Shown piece after piece: positions 25,004-34,028 of a stretch of DNA of 64,000 nt. The stretch lies in assembly GCF_015999335.1 (NCBI RefSeq), contig NZ_JAEACP010000014.1, forward strand, positions 1 through 64,000, given 5' to 3'. The position numbers were made by a program, and so were the translations under genes. Position 1 is the stretch's first letter; every line of letters starts with the position of its first letter. The notes below the pieces were generated by a model that saw nothing but the letters and a program-made list of their open reading frames with translations, had not been told where the DNA came from and ran no database searches. Source of the stretch: Tabrizicola soli. GTDB lineage: Bacteria > Pseudomonadota > Alphaproteobacteria > Rhodobacterales > Rhodobacteraceae.

Positions 25004-25004
25004 C

Positions 25005-25457
25005 TCAACGCCAGCGCCTGTTCGCATTCTCGGCCAGGATCCCGCCGATCACGCCGCCAAGGACCATGGCGCCGATCACGCCGCCGGTGGCCAGCGTCGG
25101 CGCCCGCTCCAGCATCCGTCCGAAGATGTCGACGATCGCGTCCAGCGGCCCCTCGTAGCGCATCTTCATCGATTCCTGCAGCATCTCGTAGATCCCGACC
25201 ACCAGAAGCGAGAAGAAGACCAGCACGATCACCGTCTTCAGCCCTGCCGCGGCCGATTCCAGATAGCCCTTCCCGACCGAGGGCCCCATCACGCGCCAGC
25301 CCACGATCGCGCCGATCAGCGCCGCGATCTCGCGTACGCGGCCCACCGCCTCGGCGACGGGCATGTTCTGGACATAGGCGTTGGCGACCAGCCAGCCGAC
25401 CACCGCAAAGGCGACGGCGGACATGGCCTTGGCTCCGGTCGGCATCTGGGTCGGCAT
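25005..25457 (-). CDS. trgA: TrgA-family membrane protein
   Basis: 150-residue inner-membrane protein with four predicted helices, including FAVVGWLVANAYV, the ALIGAIVGWRVMGPSVGKGY segment, and a C-terminal glycine-rich pair of helices (GVIGAMVLGGVIGGILAENA). The middle RYEGPLDAIVDIF motif matches TrgA proteins of Rhodobacterales. It is nine bases downstream of cfa and directly followed by trgB, so it forms part of the phr-cfa-trgA-trgB unit. TrgA was named from a tellurite-resistance clone; its molecular function is unknown. Confidence 0.85.
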   Translation of the reverse strand: MPTQMPTGAKAMSAVAFAVVGWLVANAYVQNMPVAEAVGRVREIAALIGAIVGWRVMGPSVGKGYLESAAAGLKTVIVLVFFSLLVVGIYEMLQESMKMRYEGPLDAIVDIFGRMLERAPTLATGGVIGAMVLGGVIGGILAENANRRWR

Positions 25458-25466
25458 GGACAGTCC

Positions 25467-26681
25467 TCAGTTCGGGCGCGTCACCGTGATCTGCGTCACG
25501 TCGCAGTTTCCACCCTGGAAGGCCCCCGCGCAAGAGGCGAGGTAGAAGTCCCACATCCGCTTGAAGCGGTCGTCGAAGCCCAGCCGCCTTACCTCGCTCC
25601 AGCGGTCCGAGAAGCTCTCGTGCCAGCGCCGCAGCGTCAGGCTGTAGCTTTCGCCGAATTCGATGGAGCCCCGGACCCGCAGCCCCGCCCTCTCCACCTC
25701 GGCCCGCAGCACCGAGGGCGCGGGCAGCATCCCGCCGGGGAAGACGTATTTCTGGATGAAATCCACGCCGCGCCGATACATCTGCCAGCGTGCATCGGCG
25801 ACGGTGATGATCTGCAGGGTGGCGTTCCGGCCCGGCTTCAGCCGCTGCCGCAGCCCGTCGAAATAGATTGGCCAGTAGCGTTCGCCCACCGCCTCGAACA
25901 TCTCGATGCTGGCGATCCCGTCATAGCTGCCGCGCTCGTCGCGATAGTCCTGCAGCCGGATCTCCACCCGGTCCGAAAGCCCGGCGCGGCGGATGCGTTC
26001 CACGGCATGATCGTGCTGCGCCCGGCTGATCGTCAGCCCCGTGACCCGCAGGCCCCGCTCTCCGGCGGCATATTCCGCAAAGCCGCCCCAGCCGCAGCCG
26101 ATCTCCAGCACATGCTCGCCGGGCCTTGCGCCGATCCGGTCGACCATGCTGGCATATTTCCGGCGCTGCGCCGTCTCCAGGCTTTCCTGCGGGCTTTCGA
26201 AGATCGCCGAGGAATAGGTCATCGTCTCGTCCAGCCAGAGCCGGTAGAACTCGTTGCCCAAGTCGTAGTGATGCGCGATGTTCTTCTGCGCCTGGCGTTT
26301 CGAGTTCGACTGCAGCCAGAACCGCAGCCGCTCCCAGGCGCGCACCAGGCCCAGGCCCGGAAAGCCGTCGCCGACGACGTTGTTCGCCGGCCGCTGGATC
26401 AGGTCGAGGAAGGCCTGCAGGTCCGGGCTTTCCCACCAGCCGTCCAGATAGGCGTCGCAGAAGCCCAGGTCGCCCTCCCGCACCAGCCGCGCGAAAAGGT
26501 CGGGGTTCACCACCCGGATCTCTGCCGCAAGGCCCGGAGCCCTGCCTTCCGCCCGGAACCGCCGCCCGTCGGGCAGGACGAAATCCAGCCGCCCCTCGCC
26601 CAGCCGCCGCGCCGTCTCGAACACCCTGGCGAAGTAGCGCGGCAATCCGCCCTGGCCCTTCACCGTTGTCAAAACCTCCAT
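25467..26681 (-). CDS. cfa: Cyclopropane-fatty-acyl-phospholipid synthase
   Basis: 404-residue SAM-dependent enzyme that methylenates double bonds of membrane phospholipid acyl chains. The SAM-binding motif VLEIGCGWGGFAEYA (about 190) is clear. The AHHYDLGNEFYRLWLDETMTYSSA block and the EMFEAVGERYWPIYF helix are diagnostic of CFA synthases. It sits between a photolyase gene and trgAB on one strand with short spacings (58 and nine bases). In Rhodobacter sphaeroides cfaA and phrA belong to the RpoE singlet-oxygen regulon; the same grouping here suggests shared stress control. Confidence 0.93.
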   Translation of the reverse strand: MEVLTTVKGQGGLPRYFARVFETARRLGEGRLDFVLPDGRRFRAEGRAPGLAAEIRVVNPDLFARLVREGDLGFCDAYLDGWWESPDLQAFLDLIQRPANNVVGDGFPGLGLVRAWERLRFWLQSNSKRQAQKNIAHHYDLGNEFYRLWLDETMTYSSAIFESPQESLETAQRRKYASMVDRIGARPGEHVLEIGCGWGGFAEYAAGERGLRVTGLTISRAQHDHAVERIRRAGLSDRVEIRLQDYRDERGSYDGIASIEMFEAVGERYWPIYFDGLRQRLKPGRNATLQIITVADARWQMYRRGVDFIQKYVFPGGMLPAPSVLRAEVERAGLRVRGSIEFGESYSLTLRRWHESFSDRWSEVRRLGFDDRFKRMWDFYLASCAGAFQGGNCDVTQITVTRPN

Positions 26682-26739
26682 GGGCCCTCCCCCGGGGTCT
26701 CTGTCGATCGCTTCACTTTCACCAAATCAGATGCGTCGC

Positions 26740-28152
26740 TCAAGCCTTTCGTGCCCCATATGCCGCAAGGGCGGCCGCGCGGCCGCGGGCGAGATCCACC
26801 ACCGGCGCCGGATAGGGCTGCCCCGCCCGCAGCCCCCAGGACCGCGGCACCGCCCGGAAGAACTCCAGCGCCTCCGGTCCCGGCTCTCTCGACAGTTCCG
26901 CGATGAAGCGCAGGCGGTAACGCCCATCCGCATCGAACTTCCCGGCCTGGCCCGCGGGATTGAAGATGCGGAAATAGGGCGCGGCATCGGGCCCCGAGCC
27001 CGCAACCCATTGCCATCCCATCGCATTCGCGGCCGGGTCCCAGTCGGTCAGGCAGTCCGCGAACCAGTCGAGACCCACCTTCCAGTGCGTCAGAAGATGC
27101 TTGGTCAGATAGCTCGCCGCGATCATCCGCGCCCGGTTGTGCATCGTTCCCGTCACATACATCTCGCGCAGCGCCGCATCGACGAAAGGCTCGCCGGTCA
27201 CCCCCCGCCGCCAGCATTCGGCATCCGGATTGTCGCCGCGCCAGGGAAAGCTGTCCCACTCCTCCCGCCAGTTGGCGCGGGTGATCTGCGGCGTATGGTG
27301 CATCAGGTGATAACTGAACTCGCGCCAGGCGAGTTCGCGCAGGAAGCTTTCCGCCCCCGCCTTGCCCTCGTCCCGCGCCCGCAGGCCTTCGTGCCAGACC
27401 TCGCGGATGCCGATCTCGCCATAGGTCAGGTTCTCCGACAGGCGCGAGGTCCCCGCCACGCCTGGAAAGTCCCGCATCTCACCGTAGCGCCCGACCGGCC
27501 CCGCCAGGAACGCCCTGAGCCGCTCCCGCGCCGCGCCCTCGCCCACCGCCTGATACCGCGCGACGACTGCCGCCCCGCGGTTCATCGCCCCCCCCAGCCG
27601 CCAGTCCTCCAGCTGGTCGCCCGCGGGCCAGGCCGCCACCCCGCGCAGACGCTTCGGAGCCGCCTCCGGCCCCGCGACGCCCATCCCCCGCATCGCCTTC
27701 CAGTAGGGCGTGAACACCCGGTAGAAGCTGCCCTGCCCGGTCTCCACCTCCCAGGGCTCGTGCAAGAGATGTCCCGCGAAACTCCGCGCCTCGACCCCTG
27801 CCGCCTTCAGCGCCGCCTTCACCGCAGTATCCCGCGCGACCGAGGCCGGGTCATAGAGCCGCGACCACCAGACCCCGCCCGCCCCCGTCTCCGCTACCAA
27901 AGCCCGCAGCACCTCCAGCGCCGGCTCCCGCCGCAGCACCAGCCGCACCCCCAGCTCCTCCAGCGCCCGCGCGAAGGCTCCGACCGCCAGGCCCCACCGC
28001 CATTTCGGCGCCGCGCCAATCGCTTCCGTCTCCGGGTCCAGGATGACGACCGGCAACAGCGCCCGCCCCGAGGCCGCAGCCGCAGCCAGCATCGGCTGGT
28101 CCCCCAGCCGCAGGTCGCGGCGAAACCACAGGATCAACGGTGTCTCGGTCAT
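26740..28152 (-). CDS. phrB: Deoxyribodipyrimidine photolyase (CPD class I)
   Basis: 470-residue flavoprotein that repairs UV-induced cyclobutane pyrimidine dimers with blue light. An N-terminal alpha/beta antenna-binding domain starts ILWFRRDLRLGDQP. The C-terminal FAD domain carries REFSYHLMHHTP, the MYVTGTMHNRARMI helix and DWFADCLTDWDPAANAMGWQ, with the electron-transfer tryptophans in the usual places. Start 28152 has AAAGG seven bases upstream. It is the first gene of the phr-cfa-trgA-trgB set. A TGATCC element with an 18-base spacer precedes it. Confidence 0.93.
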   Translation of the reverse strand: MTETPLILWFRRDLRLGDQPMLAAAAASGRALLPVVILDPETEAIGAAPKWRWGLAVGAFARALEELGVRLVLRREPALEVLRALVAETGAGGVWWSRLYDPASVARDTAVKAALKAAGVEARSFAGHLLHEPWEVETGQGSFYRVFTPYWKAMRGMGVAGPEAAPKRLRGVAAWPAGDQLEDWRLGGAMNRGAAVVARYQAVGEGAARERLRAFLAGPVGRYGEMRDFPGVAGTSRLSENLTYGEIGIREVWHEGLRARDEGKAGAESFLRELAWREFSYHLMHHTPQITRANWREEWDSFPWRGDNPDAECWRRGVTGEPFVDAALREMYVTGTMHNRARMIAASYLTKHLLTHWKVGLDWFADCLTDWDPAANAMGWQWVAGSGPDAAPYFRIFNPAGQAGKFDADGRYRLRFIAELSREPGPEALEFFRAVPRSWGLRAGQPYPAPVVDLARGRAAALAAYGARKA

Positions 28153-28168
28153 GCCCCAGCCTTTCCCT

Positions 28169-28198
28169 TGAATACGCCGGGAACCGGCCGCCGGATCA
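28169..28198 (-). promoter_or_regulatory. Candidate RpoE (ECF sigma) promoter of the phr-cfa-trgAB unit
   Basis: Read on the minus strand, TGATCC (28198-28193) is followed after 18 bases by TATTCA (28174-28169), 17 bases before the phr start codon. TGATCC is the -35 element known for Rhodobacter sphaeroides RpoE. The -10 is a weaker match. Confidence 0.4.
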
Positions 28199-28259
28199 AC
28201 CGGGTCTTGCTCTTTTTCCTTATTCCCGGCGGTTTTGGAGGTGGAAGACTCCCAACGCC

Positions 28260-28288
28260 GTCCCTTGCGCACTCTTCGCGCAAGGGAC
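28260..28288 (-). terminator. Hairpin after the class V aminotransferase gene
   Basis: GTCCCTTGCGC (28260-28270) pairs perfectly with GCGCAAGGGAC (28278-28288) across a seven-base loop, about 40 bases beyond the aminotransferase stop and upstream of phr. No T tract follows. Confidence 0.5.
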
Positions 28289-28329
28289 AAGCGCAAAGGC
28301 CTGCGCGCCGGCGCTCCGCCAGGCTGACC

Positions 28330-29556
28330 TCAGAGCACCCGGTCCAGCGCGGCGATCAGGCGCGCCACTTCCTCGGCGCTGGTGTAATGCGTCCCCGACA
28401 TCCGCAGTACCCCCTTCGCCCGGTCGATCCCCAGCGCCTCCAGTGGCCGGACCGCGTAGAAATCCCCCGCCCAGCAGGCGATCCCGTTGCGGCCCAACTC
28501 CTCGCTGACCGGCTCGGCCGCCCGGTCCAGTTCCACCGCCACCGTCGGCGCCCGCCGCGCCGCGTCGCGGGGGCCGAGGAGCCGCACATCGTTCCGCTGC
28601 ACCAGATAGTCGAGCAAGGGCTGGATCACCGCCACCTCCTGCGCCCGCATCAGGTCATGCACCCCCCCGTTCCGCGCCACCGCGTCGCCCGAAACCCCAT
28701 GCCGCGCCGCCAGCGCGTCGATGTAATCCGCCATCCCGGCGCAGGCCGCCACCTGGGCATGGTCCGGCCCCGCCGGGGTATGGCGTTTGTACAGGACCCC
28801 GTGGTTGAAGAAATGCGCCTGTCCGGGCAATTCCATCCCGAAGGCCTCGCGGATCACCATGATCCCCTGATGCGGGCCATAGGTCTTGTAGGCCGAGAAC
28901 AGATACACATCGCAGCCCAGCGCCAGCACATCGGGGAAGCCGTGCGGCGCATAGCTCACCCCGTCCACCACCGTCCGCGCGCCCGCCGCCCTGGCCAGCG
29001 CGCAGATCGCCGCCACGTCGTTGATCTCGGCGATCACGTTCGAGCAATGCGGGAAGCATAGCAGCCGCACCTTCCCATCCGCCAGCAGCGCCTCCAGCGC
29101 CTCCAGCCCCAGCGAGCCCGTGGCCGGGTCCAGCTTCCACTCCCGGACCTCGATCCCCTCCTCGACCAGACGCCGCCAGACACCCGAGTTCGCCTCGTGG
29201 TCCTGGTTCGTCACCACCACCGCGCCGCCGGTCCCCGCCAGCCACTTCCGCGCTGCCTGCGCCAGCACATAGGTGTTCGCGCTGGTCGAGGGTCCGAAGG
29301 ACACTTCCTCGCGGCGGACCCCCATCATCGCCGCCAGCCGCTCCCGCGCCTCGTCCATCTCGGCCCCGCCCGCCTGCGCCCCCGGATAGGGCCCATAGGG
29401 TTGCACCTTGCGGTCGTGGTAGAAGCGGGTCAGCCGGTCCACCACCTGCCGGCAGGGATAGCTTCCCCCCGCATTCTCGAAGAAGGCATGCGAGGACAGC
29501 ACCGGCGACGAAAACGCCGGGAATTGCGAACGGACGAAGTCGAGATCAAGCGCCAT
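28330..29556 (-). CDS. Class V aminotransferase / cysteine desulfurase-like protein
   Basis: 408-residue fold-type I PLP enzyme of the SufS/CsdA-like group. The PLP lysine is in FSAYKTYGPHQG (about residue 223), the cofactor aspartate in VVDGVSYAPHG (about 198) and the SSXN-type helix in FGPSTSANTYVLAQ. The desulfurase-type catalytic cysteine loop (RSGHHCAQP) is not visible; the C-terminal segment reads ACWAGDFYAV instead, with Cys followed by WAGD. It is therefore probably an aminotransferase or lyase rather than an Fe-S desulfurase. It is monocistronic, between phr and an orphan binding protein. The substrate is unknown. Confidence 0.82.
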   Translation of the reverse strand: MALDLDFVRSQFPAFSSPVLSSHAFFENAGGSYPCRQVVDRLTRFYHDRKVQPYGPYPGAQAGGAEMDEARERLAAMMGVRREEVSFGPSTSANTYVLAQAARKWLAGTGGAVVVTNQDHEANSGVWRRLVEEGIEVREWKLDPATGSLGLEALEALLADGKVRLLCFPHCSNVIAEINDVAAICALARAAGARTVVDGVSYAPHGFPDVLALGCDVYLFSAYKTYGPHQGIMVIREAFGMELPGQAHFFNHGVLYKRHTPAGPDHAQVAACAGMADYIDALAARHGVSGDAVARNGGVHDLMRAQEVAVIQPLLDYLVQRNDVRLLGPRDAARRAPTVAVELDRAAEPVSEELGRNGIACWAGDFYAVRPLEALGIDRAKGVLRMSGTHYTSAEEVARLIAALDRVL

Positions 29557-29927
29557 GCGGGCGGCTCCATGTTGGGGCCGCAGGGCCGGGGCGCGCGCAG
29601 GGCGGGCGGGCCCGGTCTGCGGCAGGTCTTCCAGCCAGACCCGGGATTGTCTCCCCCCGGGCCAGAGCCGGGACGGCGCCCCGGCATCGCCCACAGGATT
29701 AGCCGCGCCACCCCCGGCCCGCAAGCCTCTGCCGCCGCCCGTCCGCGAAACCGGGCCCCGGCCCGGCAGCGCACCACGAAATTTCCCGCAGCGCGCAGAT
29801 TTCTCTTGTCCTTTTCGCGGCCCCCGCCCAATTTCCGGGCAGGGACGCCGGGTGTGGGGAAGCGCGTCTGCAGGAAAATCGCCACCGGCGGAACGCGCCC
29901 TCCCCAGGGCGACGAAAGGAGACCTTC
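29557..29927. other. Intergenic region before the polyamine-type binding protein
   Basis: 371 GC-rich bases between two divergent genes. No gene, riboswitch or repeat is recognised. AAAGGAGACC just before 29928 is the ribosome binding site. The promoter of the binding protein presumably lies here, but no consensus is obvious. Confidence 0.4.
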
Positions 29928-30974
29928 ATGAAAAGCAAATCCCTTGCCCTTCTCAGCGCGGCCTCGCTGCTGTCGCTCTCCGTCGCCGCCCGGGCGGCCG
30001 ATCCGGAGCTGACCGTGCTCGACTGGGCCGGATGGGAAATCGACGGCATGCTCCAGCCCTATGTCGACAAGGTGGGCCAGAAGCCGACCTTCGTCTTCTT
30101 CGCCGACGACGACGAGGCGTTCCAGAAGGTTTCCTCCGGCTTCAAGGCCGATGTCGTGCACCCCTGCGCCTCTTCGGTGCCGCGCTACAGGAACGCCGGT
30201 CTGATCGAGCCCTGGGATGTCTCGAAGATCCCGGAATTCGCCAACAACCCGGAACGGCTGACCAAGCCCTTCACCGATGCCGAGGGCGTCTGGTTCATCC
30301 CGACCGACTATGCCTATACCGCCGTCGCCTACAACGCCGAGACCGTTCCGGCCGAGGATGTTGCCTCGCTCTCGGTCTTCACCAACGAGAAATACGCCGG
30401 CCGCCTGGCAATGCCCGACAACACCGATGACGTCTGGTCGCTGGCCTTCCTCGCCACCGGCGTCACCTCCTGGGACAATGTGACGGACGAGCAGTTCCAG
30501 GCCGCCGCCGACTGGCTGCGCAAGGTGCACCCGAACATCCGCGCCTACTGGGCCGACCCGTCGGAACTCAGCCAGCTCATGGCCTCGGGCGAGGTGCAGG
30601 TCGCCTGGTCCTGGAACGACCCGGTCGCGATCCTGCAGTCGGAAAACTTCCCCGTCGGCTTCAACCGCGCGCCCGCCGAAGGGGCCGCGACCTGGTATTG
30701 CGGCTATGTGAACATGAAGGACGGCCCCGGCAACGAGGAGAAGGCCTACGACTTCATCAACTCGATGCTCGCCCCGACCTCGGCCCAGCCGCTTCTCGAT
30801 GCGATCGGCTATGCGCTTGCCAACGATGCCGCGATGGCCACGATTTCGGAAGATGCGCTGAAGGCGGCCTTCGTCGATCCGATCACCACGACGCTGTTCG
30901 TGCAAAGCCCGCCCAGCCCGGAGCTGCGCGAGAAGATGATCGAGGAATTCGAGCTGATCAAGTCGGGCTTCTGA
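29928..30974 (+). CDS. Orphan ABC transporter substrate-binding protein, spermidine/putrescine (PotD) type
   Basis: 348-residue periplasmic protein. The signal peptide (MKSKSLALLSAASLLSLSVA, cleaved after ARA-A) is followed by a family 1 polyamine-binding fold. It shows the PotD-like opening LTVLDWAGWEIDG, a FADDDEAFQKVSSGFKADVV block, the hinge segment FIPTDYAYTAVAYN and the ligand-pocket tryptophans in AWSWNDPVAI. No permease or ATPase gene is adjacent: downstream is a terminator and then an unrelated enzyme. It must pair with a transporter elsewhere or be a receptor. The ligand is probably an amine or short organic acid. Confidence 0.87.
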   Translation: MKSKSLALLSAASLLSLSVAARAADPELTVLDWAGWEIDGMLQPYVDKVGQKPTFVFFADDDEAFQKVSSGFKADVVHPCASSVPRYRNAGLIEPWDVSKIPEFANNPERLTKPFTDAEGVWFIPTDYAYTAVAYNAETVPAEDVASLSVFTNEKYAGRLAMPDNTDDVWSLAFLATGVTSWDNVTDEQFQAAADWLRKVHPNIRAYWADPSELSQLMASGEVQVAWSWNDPVAILQSENFPVGFNRAPAEGAATWYCGYVNMKDGPGNEEKAYDFINSMLAPTSAQPLLDAIGYALANDAAMATISEDALKAAFVDPITTTLFVQSPPSPELREKMIEEFELIKSGF

Positions 30975-30998
30975 GGCCCGGAAGATCCGGCAACCATG

Positions 30999-31030
30999 GC
31001 GCCCGGGGAATCCTCGGGCGCTTCTTTCTT
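30999..31030 (+). terminator. Intrinsic terminator after the binding-protein gene
   Basis: GCGCCCG (30999-31005) pairs with CGGGCGC (31015-31021), followed by TTCTTTCTT. Stem plus T-rich tract begins 25 bases past the stop at 30974. Confidence 0.7.
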
Positions 31031-31044
31031 GGCAGGGGGCAAAG

Positions 31045-32415
31045 ATGCGCCTGGTGAACCGCACCTTCGACGAGTTGGAACCCGGCGACACCGCGGAATT
31101 GCGCCGCCTGATCACCGCCGACGACCTTTTCGTCTTTGCCGTCGCCTCGGGCAACTACAACCCGATGCACCTCACCGAAACCGACCTCGACGCCGACGGC
31201 CAGACCGAGCGTGTCGCCCCCGGCATGTTCGTGGCCTCGCTCATCTCCGCCGTCCTCGGCACCCAGCTGCCCGGCCCCGGCACCGTCTACCGCCGTCAGG
31301 TGCTGGACTTCCACAACCGCGCCCTCGCCGGGCAGGAGGTGGTGGTCCGCGCCCGCGTCCTGTCCAAGGCCGACGGCTTCGTCCGCCTCGCGACCGAGGT
31401 CCGCCGCCTTGCCGACGACGCTCCCCTCGTCACCGGCGAGGCCGAGGTCGCTGCGCCCTCCGAACCCTTCGCCGCCGAGGATGTCGAGATTCCCGGCCTC
31501 ATCGTCCAGCGCCATCGCCATTTCGAGGCGCTCCTCGACCGCGCCCGCCCCCTGCCCGCGCTGCCCACCGCCGTCGTCTGCCCCGACGACACCAATTCGC
31601 TGGCCGGCACGCTGATGGCGCGGCGCGAAAGCATCATCACCCCGATCCTCGTCGGCCGCGCCGCCGCGATCCACGCCGCCGCGGCCGAGTTGCACGCCGA
31701 CCTCTCGGGGATCGAGATCGTCGACGTCGAGACCGACCTCGCCGCCGCCACCCGCGCCTGCGCCCTGGTGCACGAGGGCCGGGTCCAGGCGGTGATGAAG
31801 GGCCACCTGCACACCGACGATCTCCTGAAACCCATGGTCGACCGCGACACCGGCCTGCGCATCGGCCGCCGCCTGACCCATGTCTTCGTGATGGATGTCC
31901 CCGGCCAGCCCGAGCCGATCCTCGTCACCGACGCCGCGATCAACATCGCGCCCGACCTCCTGACCAAGCAGGACATCTGCCAGAACGCCATCGACCTCGC
32001 CCGCTCGCTGGGGATGGATCCGCGCGTGGGCGTGCTCTCGGCCGTCGAGACCGTGAACCCCGCGATCCAGTCCTCGATCGACGCCGCCCTCCTGTCCAAG
32101 ATGGCCGACCGCGGCCAGATCACCGGCGGCCATGTCGAGGGGCCGCTGGCCATGGACAATGCCATCGACCTCGCCGCCGCCCGCACCAAGGGCCTGCAGG
32201 GGTCGGTGGCGGGGCGCGCCAACATCCTCGTTGTGCCGGGCATCGACGCAGGCAACATGCTGGCCAAGCAACTTGCCTTCATGAGCCATGCCGAGGGCGC
32301 GGGCCTCGTGCTTGGCGCCAGGGTCCCGGTGATCCTGAATTCGCGCTCCGACAGCCCGATGTCGCGCCTTGCCTCCTGCGCCGTGGCCGCGATCCACAGC
32401 CTCGCCAAGGGATAG
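31045..32415 (+). CDS. Bifunctional enoyl-CoA hydratase / phosphate acetyltransferase
   Basis: 456-residue fusion. Residues 1-140 form a MaoC-like hot-dog hydratase domain with the catalytic Asp/His equivalents in FAVASGNYNPMHLTETD. The remainder is a phosphate acetyl/butyryltransferase domain (GHLHTDDLLKPMVD, then the VLSAVETVNPAIQSSIDAAL and GPLAMDNAID segments). The two activities could link beta-hydroxyacyl-CoA hydration with acyl-phosphate formation; the physiological substrate is not established for this fusion family. AGGGGG lies upstream of start 31045. It is followed 14 bases later by a KefB-like antiporter, perhaps in one operon. Confidence 0.9.
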   Translation: MRLVNRTFDELEPGDTAELRRLITADDLFVFAVASGNYNPMHLTETDLDADGQTERVAPGMFVASLISAVLGTQLPGPGTVYRRQVLDFHNRALAGQEVVVRARVLSKADGFVRLATEVRRLADDAPLVTGEAEVAAPSEPFAAEDVEIPGLIVQRHRHFEALLDRARPLPALPTAVVCPDDTNSLAGTLMARRESIITPILVGRAAAIHAAAAELHADLSGIEIVDVETDLAAATRACALVHEGRVQAVMKGHLHTDDLLKPMVDRDTGLRIGRRLTHVFVMDVPGQPEPILVTDAAINIAPDLLTKQDICQNAIDLARSLGMDPRVGVLSAVETVNPAIQSSIDAALLSKMADRGQITGGHVEGPLAMDNAIDLAAARTKGLQGSVAGRANILVVPGIDAGNMLAKQLAFMSHAEGAGLVLGARVPVILNSRSDSPMSRLASCAVAAIHSLAKG

Positions 32416-32429
32416 GGCCGCGCGGCCGC

Positions 32430-33986
32430 ATGCTTGAAGTCATCTCGATCTCCTTCGCCTTCCTCTTCGGCCTCGCGGTGCGCCAGATCGGCCTGCCGCC
32501 GCTGATCGGCTATCTGGCGGCAGGTTTCGCGCTCTCGGCCTGGGGCCCCGCCATCGGCCTGCCGCAGGAGACGCGCCCGATCCTCGACCATGTGGCGCAT
32601 CTGGGGGTGCTGCTCCTTCTGTTCGCGGTCGGGCTGAAGCTCAAGCTCGGCCAGATCACCCAGCCGCAGGTCCTGGGCGGCGCGCTTGGCCATTCGGCGC
32701 TCACGACCGCGCTCCTTGGCCCGGTCCTCGCCCTTGCGCTGGGACTCGACTGGTCCGACGCGCTCCTCCTTGCGGTGTCGCTGTCCTTCTCCTCCACCGT
32801 CTTCGCCGCCAAGGCGCTCGAGGCGAAGCGCGATCTCGGCACCTTCTACGGCCGCACCGCGATCGGCGTGCTGATCATGCAGGACCTGATCGCGCTGGTC
32901 GTCCTTGCCGTCTGGGGCGGCCAGACCCCCAGCCCCTGGGCGCTGCTCCTTCTTGCCATCCCGCTCGTCCGTCCGCTGCTCCACCGCCTGCTCGACCTCG
33001 CCGGCCATGACGAGCTGATGGTGCTGGCCGGTCTCCTGCTGGCGCTCGTCCTTGGCGGGGCGGGGTTTCAGGCCCTGGGCCTCAGCTCAGAGATCGGCGC
33101 CCTGGCCATGGGCCTGATTCTCTCGACCCACCGCCAGGCCGGAGAGTTGTCGGACGCGCTCTGGTCCCTGCGCGAGGTCTTCCTGGTCGGCTTCTTCCTG
33201 CAGATCGGCCTTTCCGGCCTGCCCGACCTGCAGGACCTGGGCTTTGCCGCCGTGCTGGTGCTGATCCTGCCGGCGAAGGCCGCGCTCTTCTTCCTCCTCT
33301 TCGTCCGCTTCGGCCTGCGCGCACGCTCGGCCTTCCTAGCGGCGCTGAACCTCGCCACCTACAGCGAGTTCGCCCTGATCGTCTCGGCGACGCTCCTGCC
33401 CGACTGGCTGGTGCCGCTGGCCCTGGCCGTCAGCCTGGCCTTCCTGGTCGCGGCCCCGCTCGACCGCCTGGCCCAGCGCCTCTTCGAACGCTTCGAGACC
33501 CGGCTCGGCCATTTCGCGCCGCAAAAGCTGCACCGCGACGACCAGCCGGCCCGGCTGGGCGGCGCGGGGGTGCTGATTCTCGGCATGGGCCGTACCGGGA
33601 CCGCGGCCTATGACCGCCTCTCCGACACCCGCGACGACCTGCTCGGCCTCGATGCCGACAGCTACCGGGTCGCCGCCCACCGGGCCGAGGGGCGCAATGT
33701 CCTTCTCGCCGATGTCGAGGATGCGGGCTTCTGGCGCGACCTCGAGCTCGGCCCGCTCGCCGCCGTCCTGCTGGCGATGGACAATGTCGAGGCCAAGGAC
33801 ACCGCCGCCCGGGCGCTCCGGCGCAAGGGGTTCCGCGGCCCGATCATCGCCCATGCGCTTTACGACGACGAACTGCCGCGCCTGCAGAGCGCGGGCGCCA
33901 CGCATCTGCACCTGGCGATGGCCCAGACCGGGGTGGCACTGGCGGACGAGACCGGCCGCGCGCTGCAGGACACGCCCGCGGCCTGA
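32430..33986 (+). CDS. CPA2-family monovalent cation:proton antiporter with RCK/TrkA-N domain (KefB-like)
   Basis: 518-residue membrane protein. About twelve helices make up the CPA2 antiporter domain (residues 1-365; GVLLLLFAVGLKLKLGQI and the LSFSSTVFAAKALEAK motif are typical). A cytosolic NAD-binding TrkA-N domain (GGAGVLILGMGRTGTAAYDR, about 372-391) follows. It resembles glutathione-gated K+/H+ antiporters KefB/KefC but is shorter at the C-terminus. An ATG at 32430 with weak RBS was chosen because the first helix starts immediately; longer in-frame extensions upstream are out-of-frame reading of the previous gene. Likely role: potassium efflux and cytoplasmic pH control during electrophile stress. 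Confidence 0.9.
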   Translation: MLEVISISFAFLFGLAVRQIGLPPLIGYLAAGFALSAWGPAIGLPQETRPILDHVAHLGVLLLLFAVGLKLKLGQITQPQVLGGALGHSALTTALLGPVLALALGLDWSDALLLAVSLSFSSTVFAAKALEAKRDLGTFYGRTAIGVLIMQDLIALVVLAVWGGQTPSPWALLLLAIPLVRPLLHRLLDLAGHDELMVLAGLLLALVLGGAGFQALGLSSEIGALAMGLILSTHRQAGELSDALWSLREVFLVGFFLQIGLSGLPDLQDLGFAAVLVLILPAKAALFFLLFVRFGLRARSAFLAALNLATYSEFALIVSATLLPDWLVPLALAVSLAFLVAAPLDRLAQRLFERFETRLGHFAPQKLHRDDQPARLGGAGVLILGMGRTGTAAYDRLSDTRDDLLGLDADSYRVAAHRAEGRNVLLADVEDAGFWRDLELGPLAAVLLAMDNVEAKDTAARALRRKGFRGPIIAHALYDDELPRLQSAGATHLHLAMAQTGVALADETGRALQDTPAA

Positions 33987-33993
33987 CGGCCGC

Positions 33994-34022
33994 TTGCGCC
34001 CGCCGTTTCGCCTCCCTATATT
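33994..34022 (+). promoter_or_regulatory. Sigma70-type promoter of the tmRNA gene
   Basis: TTGCGC (33994-33999), a 17-base spacer and TATATT (34017-34022) stand directly before the tmRNA acceptor piece. This would start transcription near 34029. Confidence 0.65.
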
Positions 34023-34028
34023 GGACCT

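Noticed and set aside
28330-29556. Cysteine desulfurase SufS assignment
   Set aside because: The RSGHHCAQP-type catalytic cysteine loop is missing, so only the broad class V fold was called.
30996-33986. One continuous + frame starting before the hydratase/phosphotransacetylase gene
   Set aside because: Its first 478 codons are an out-of-frame shadow of that gene; the antiporter begins at 32430.
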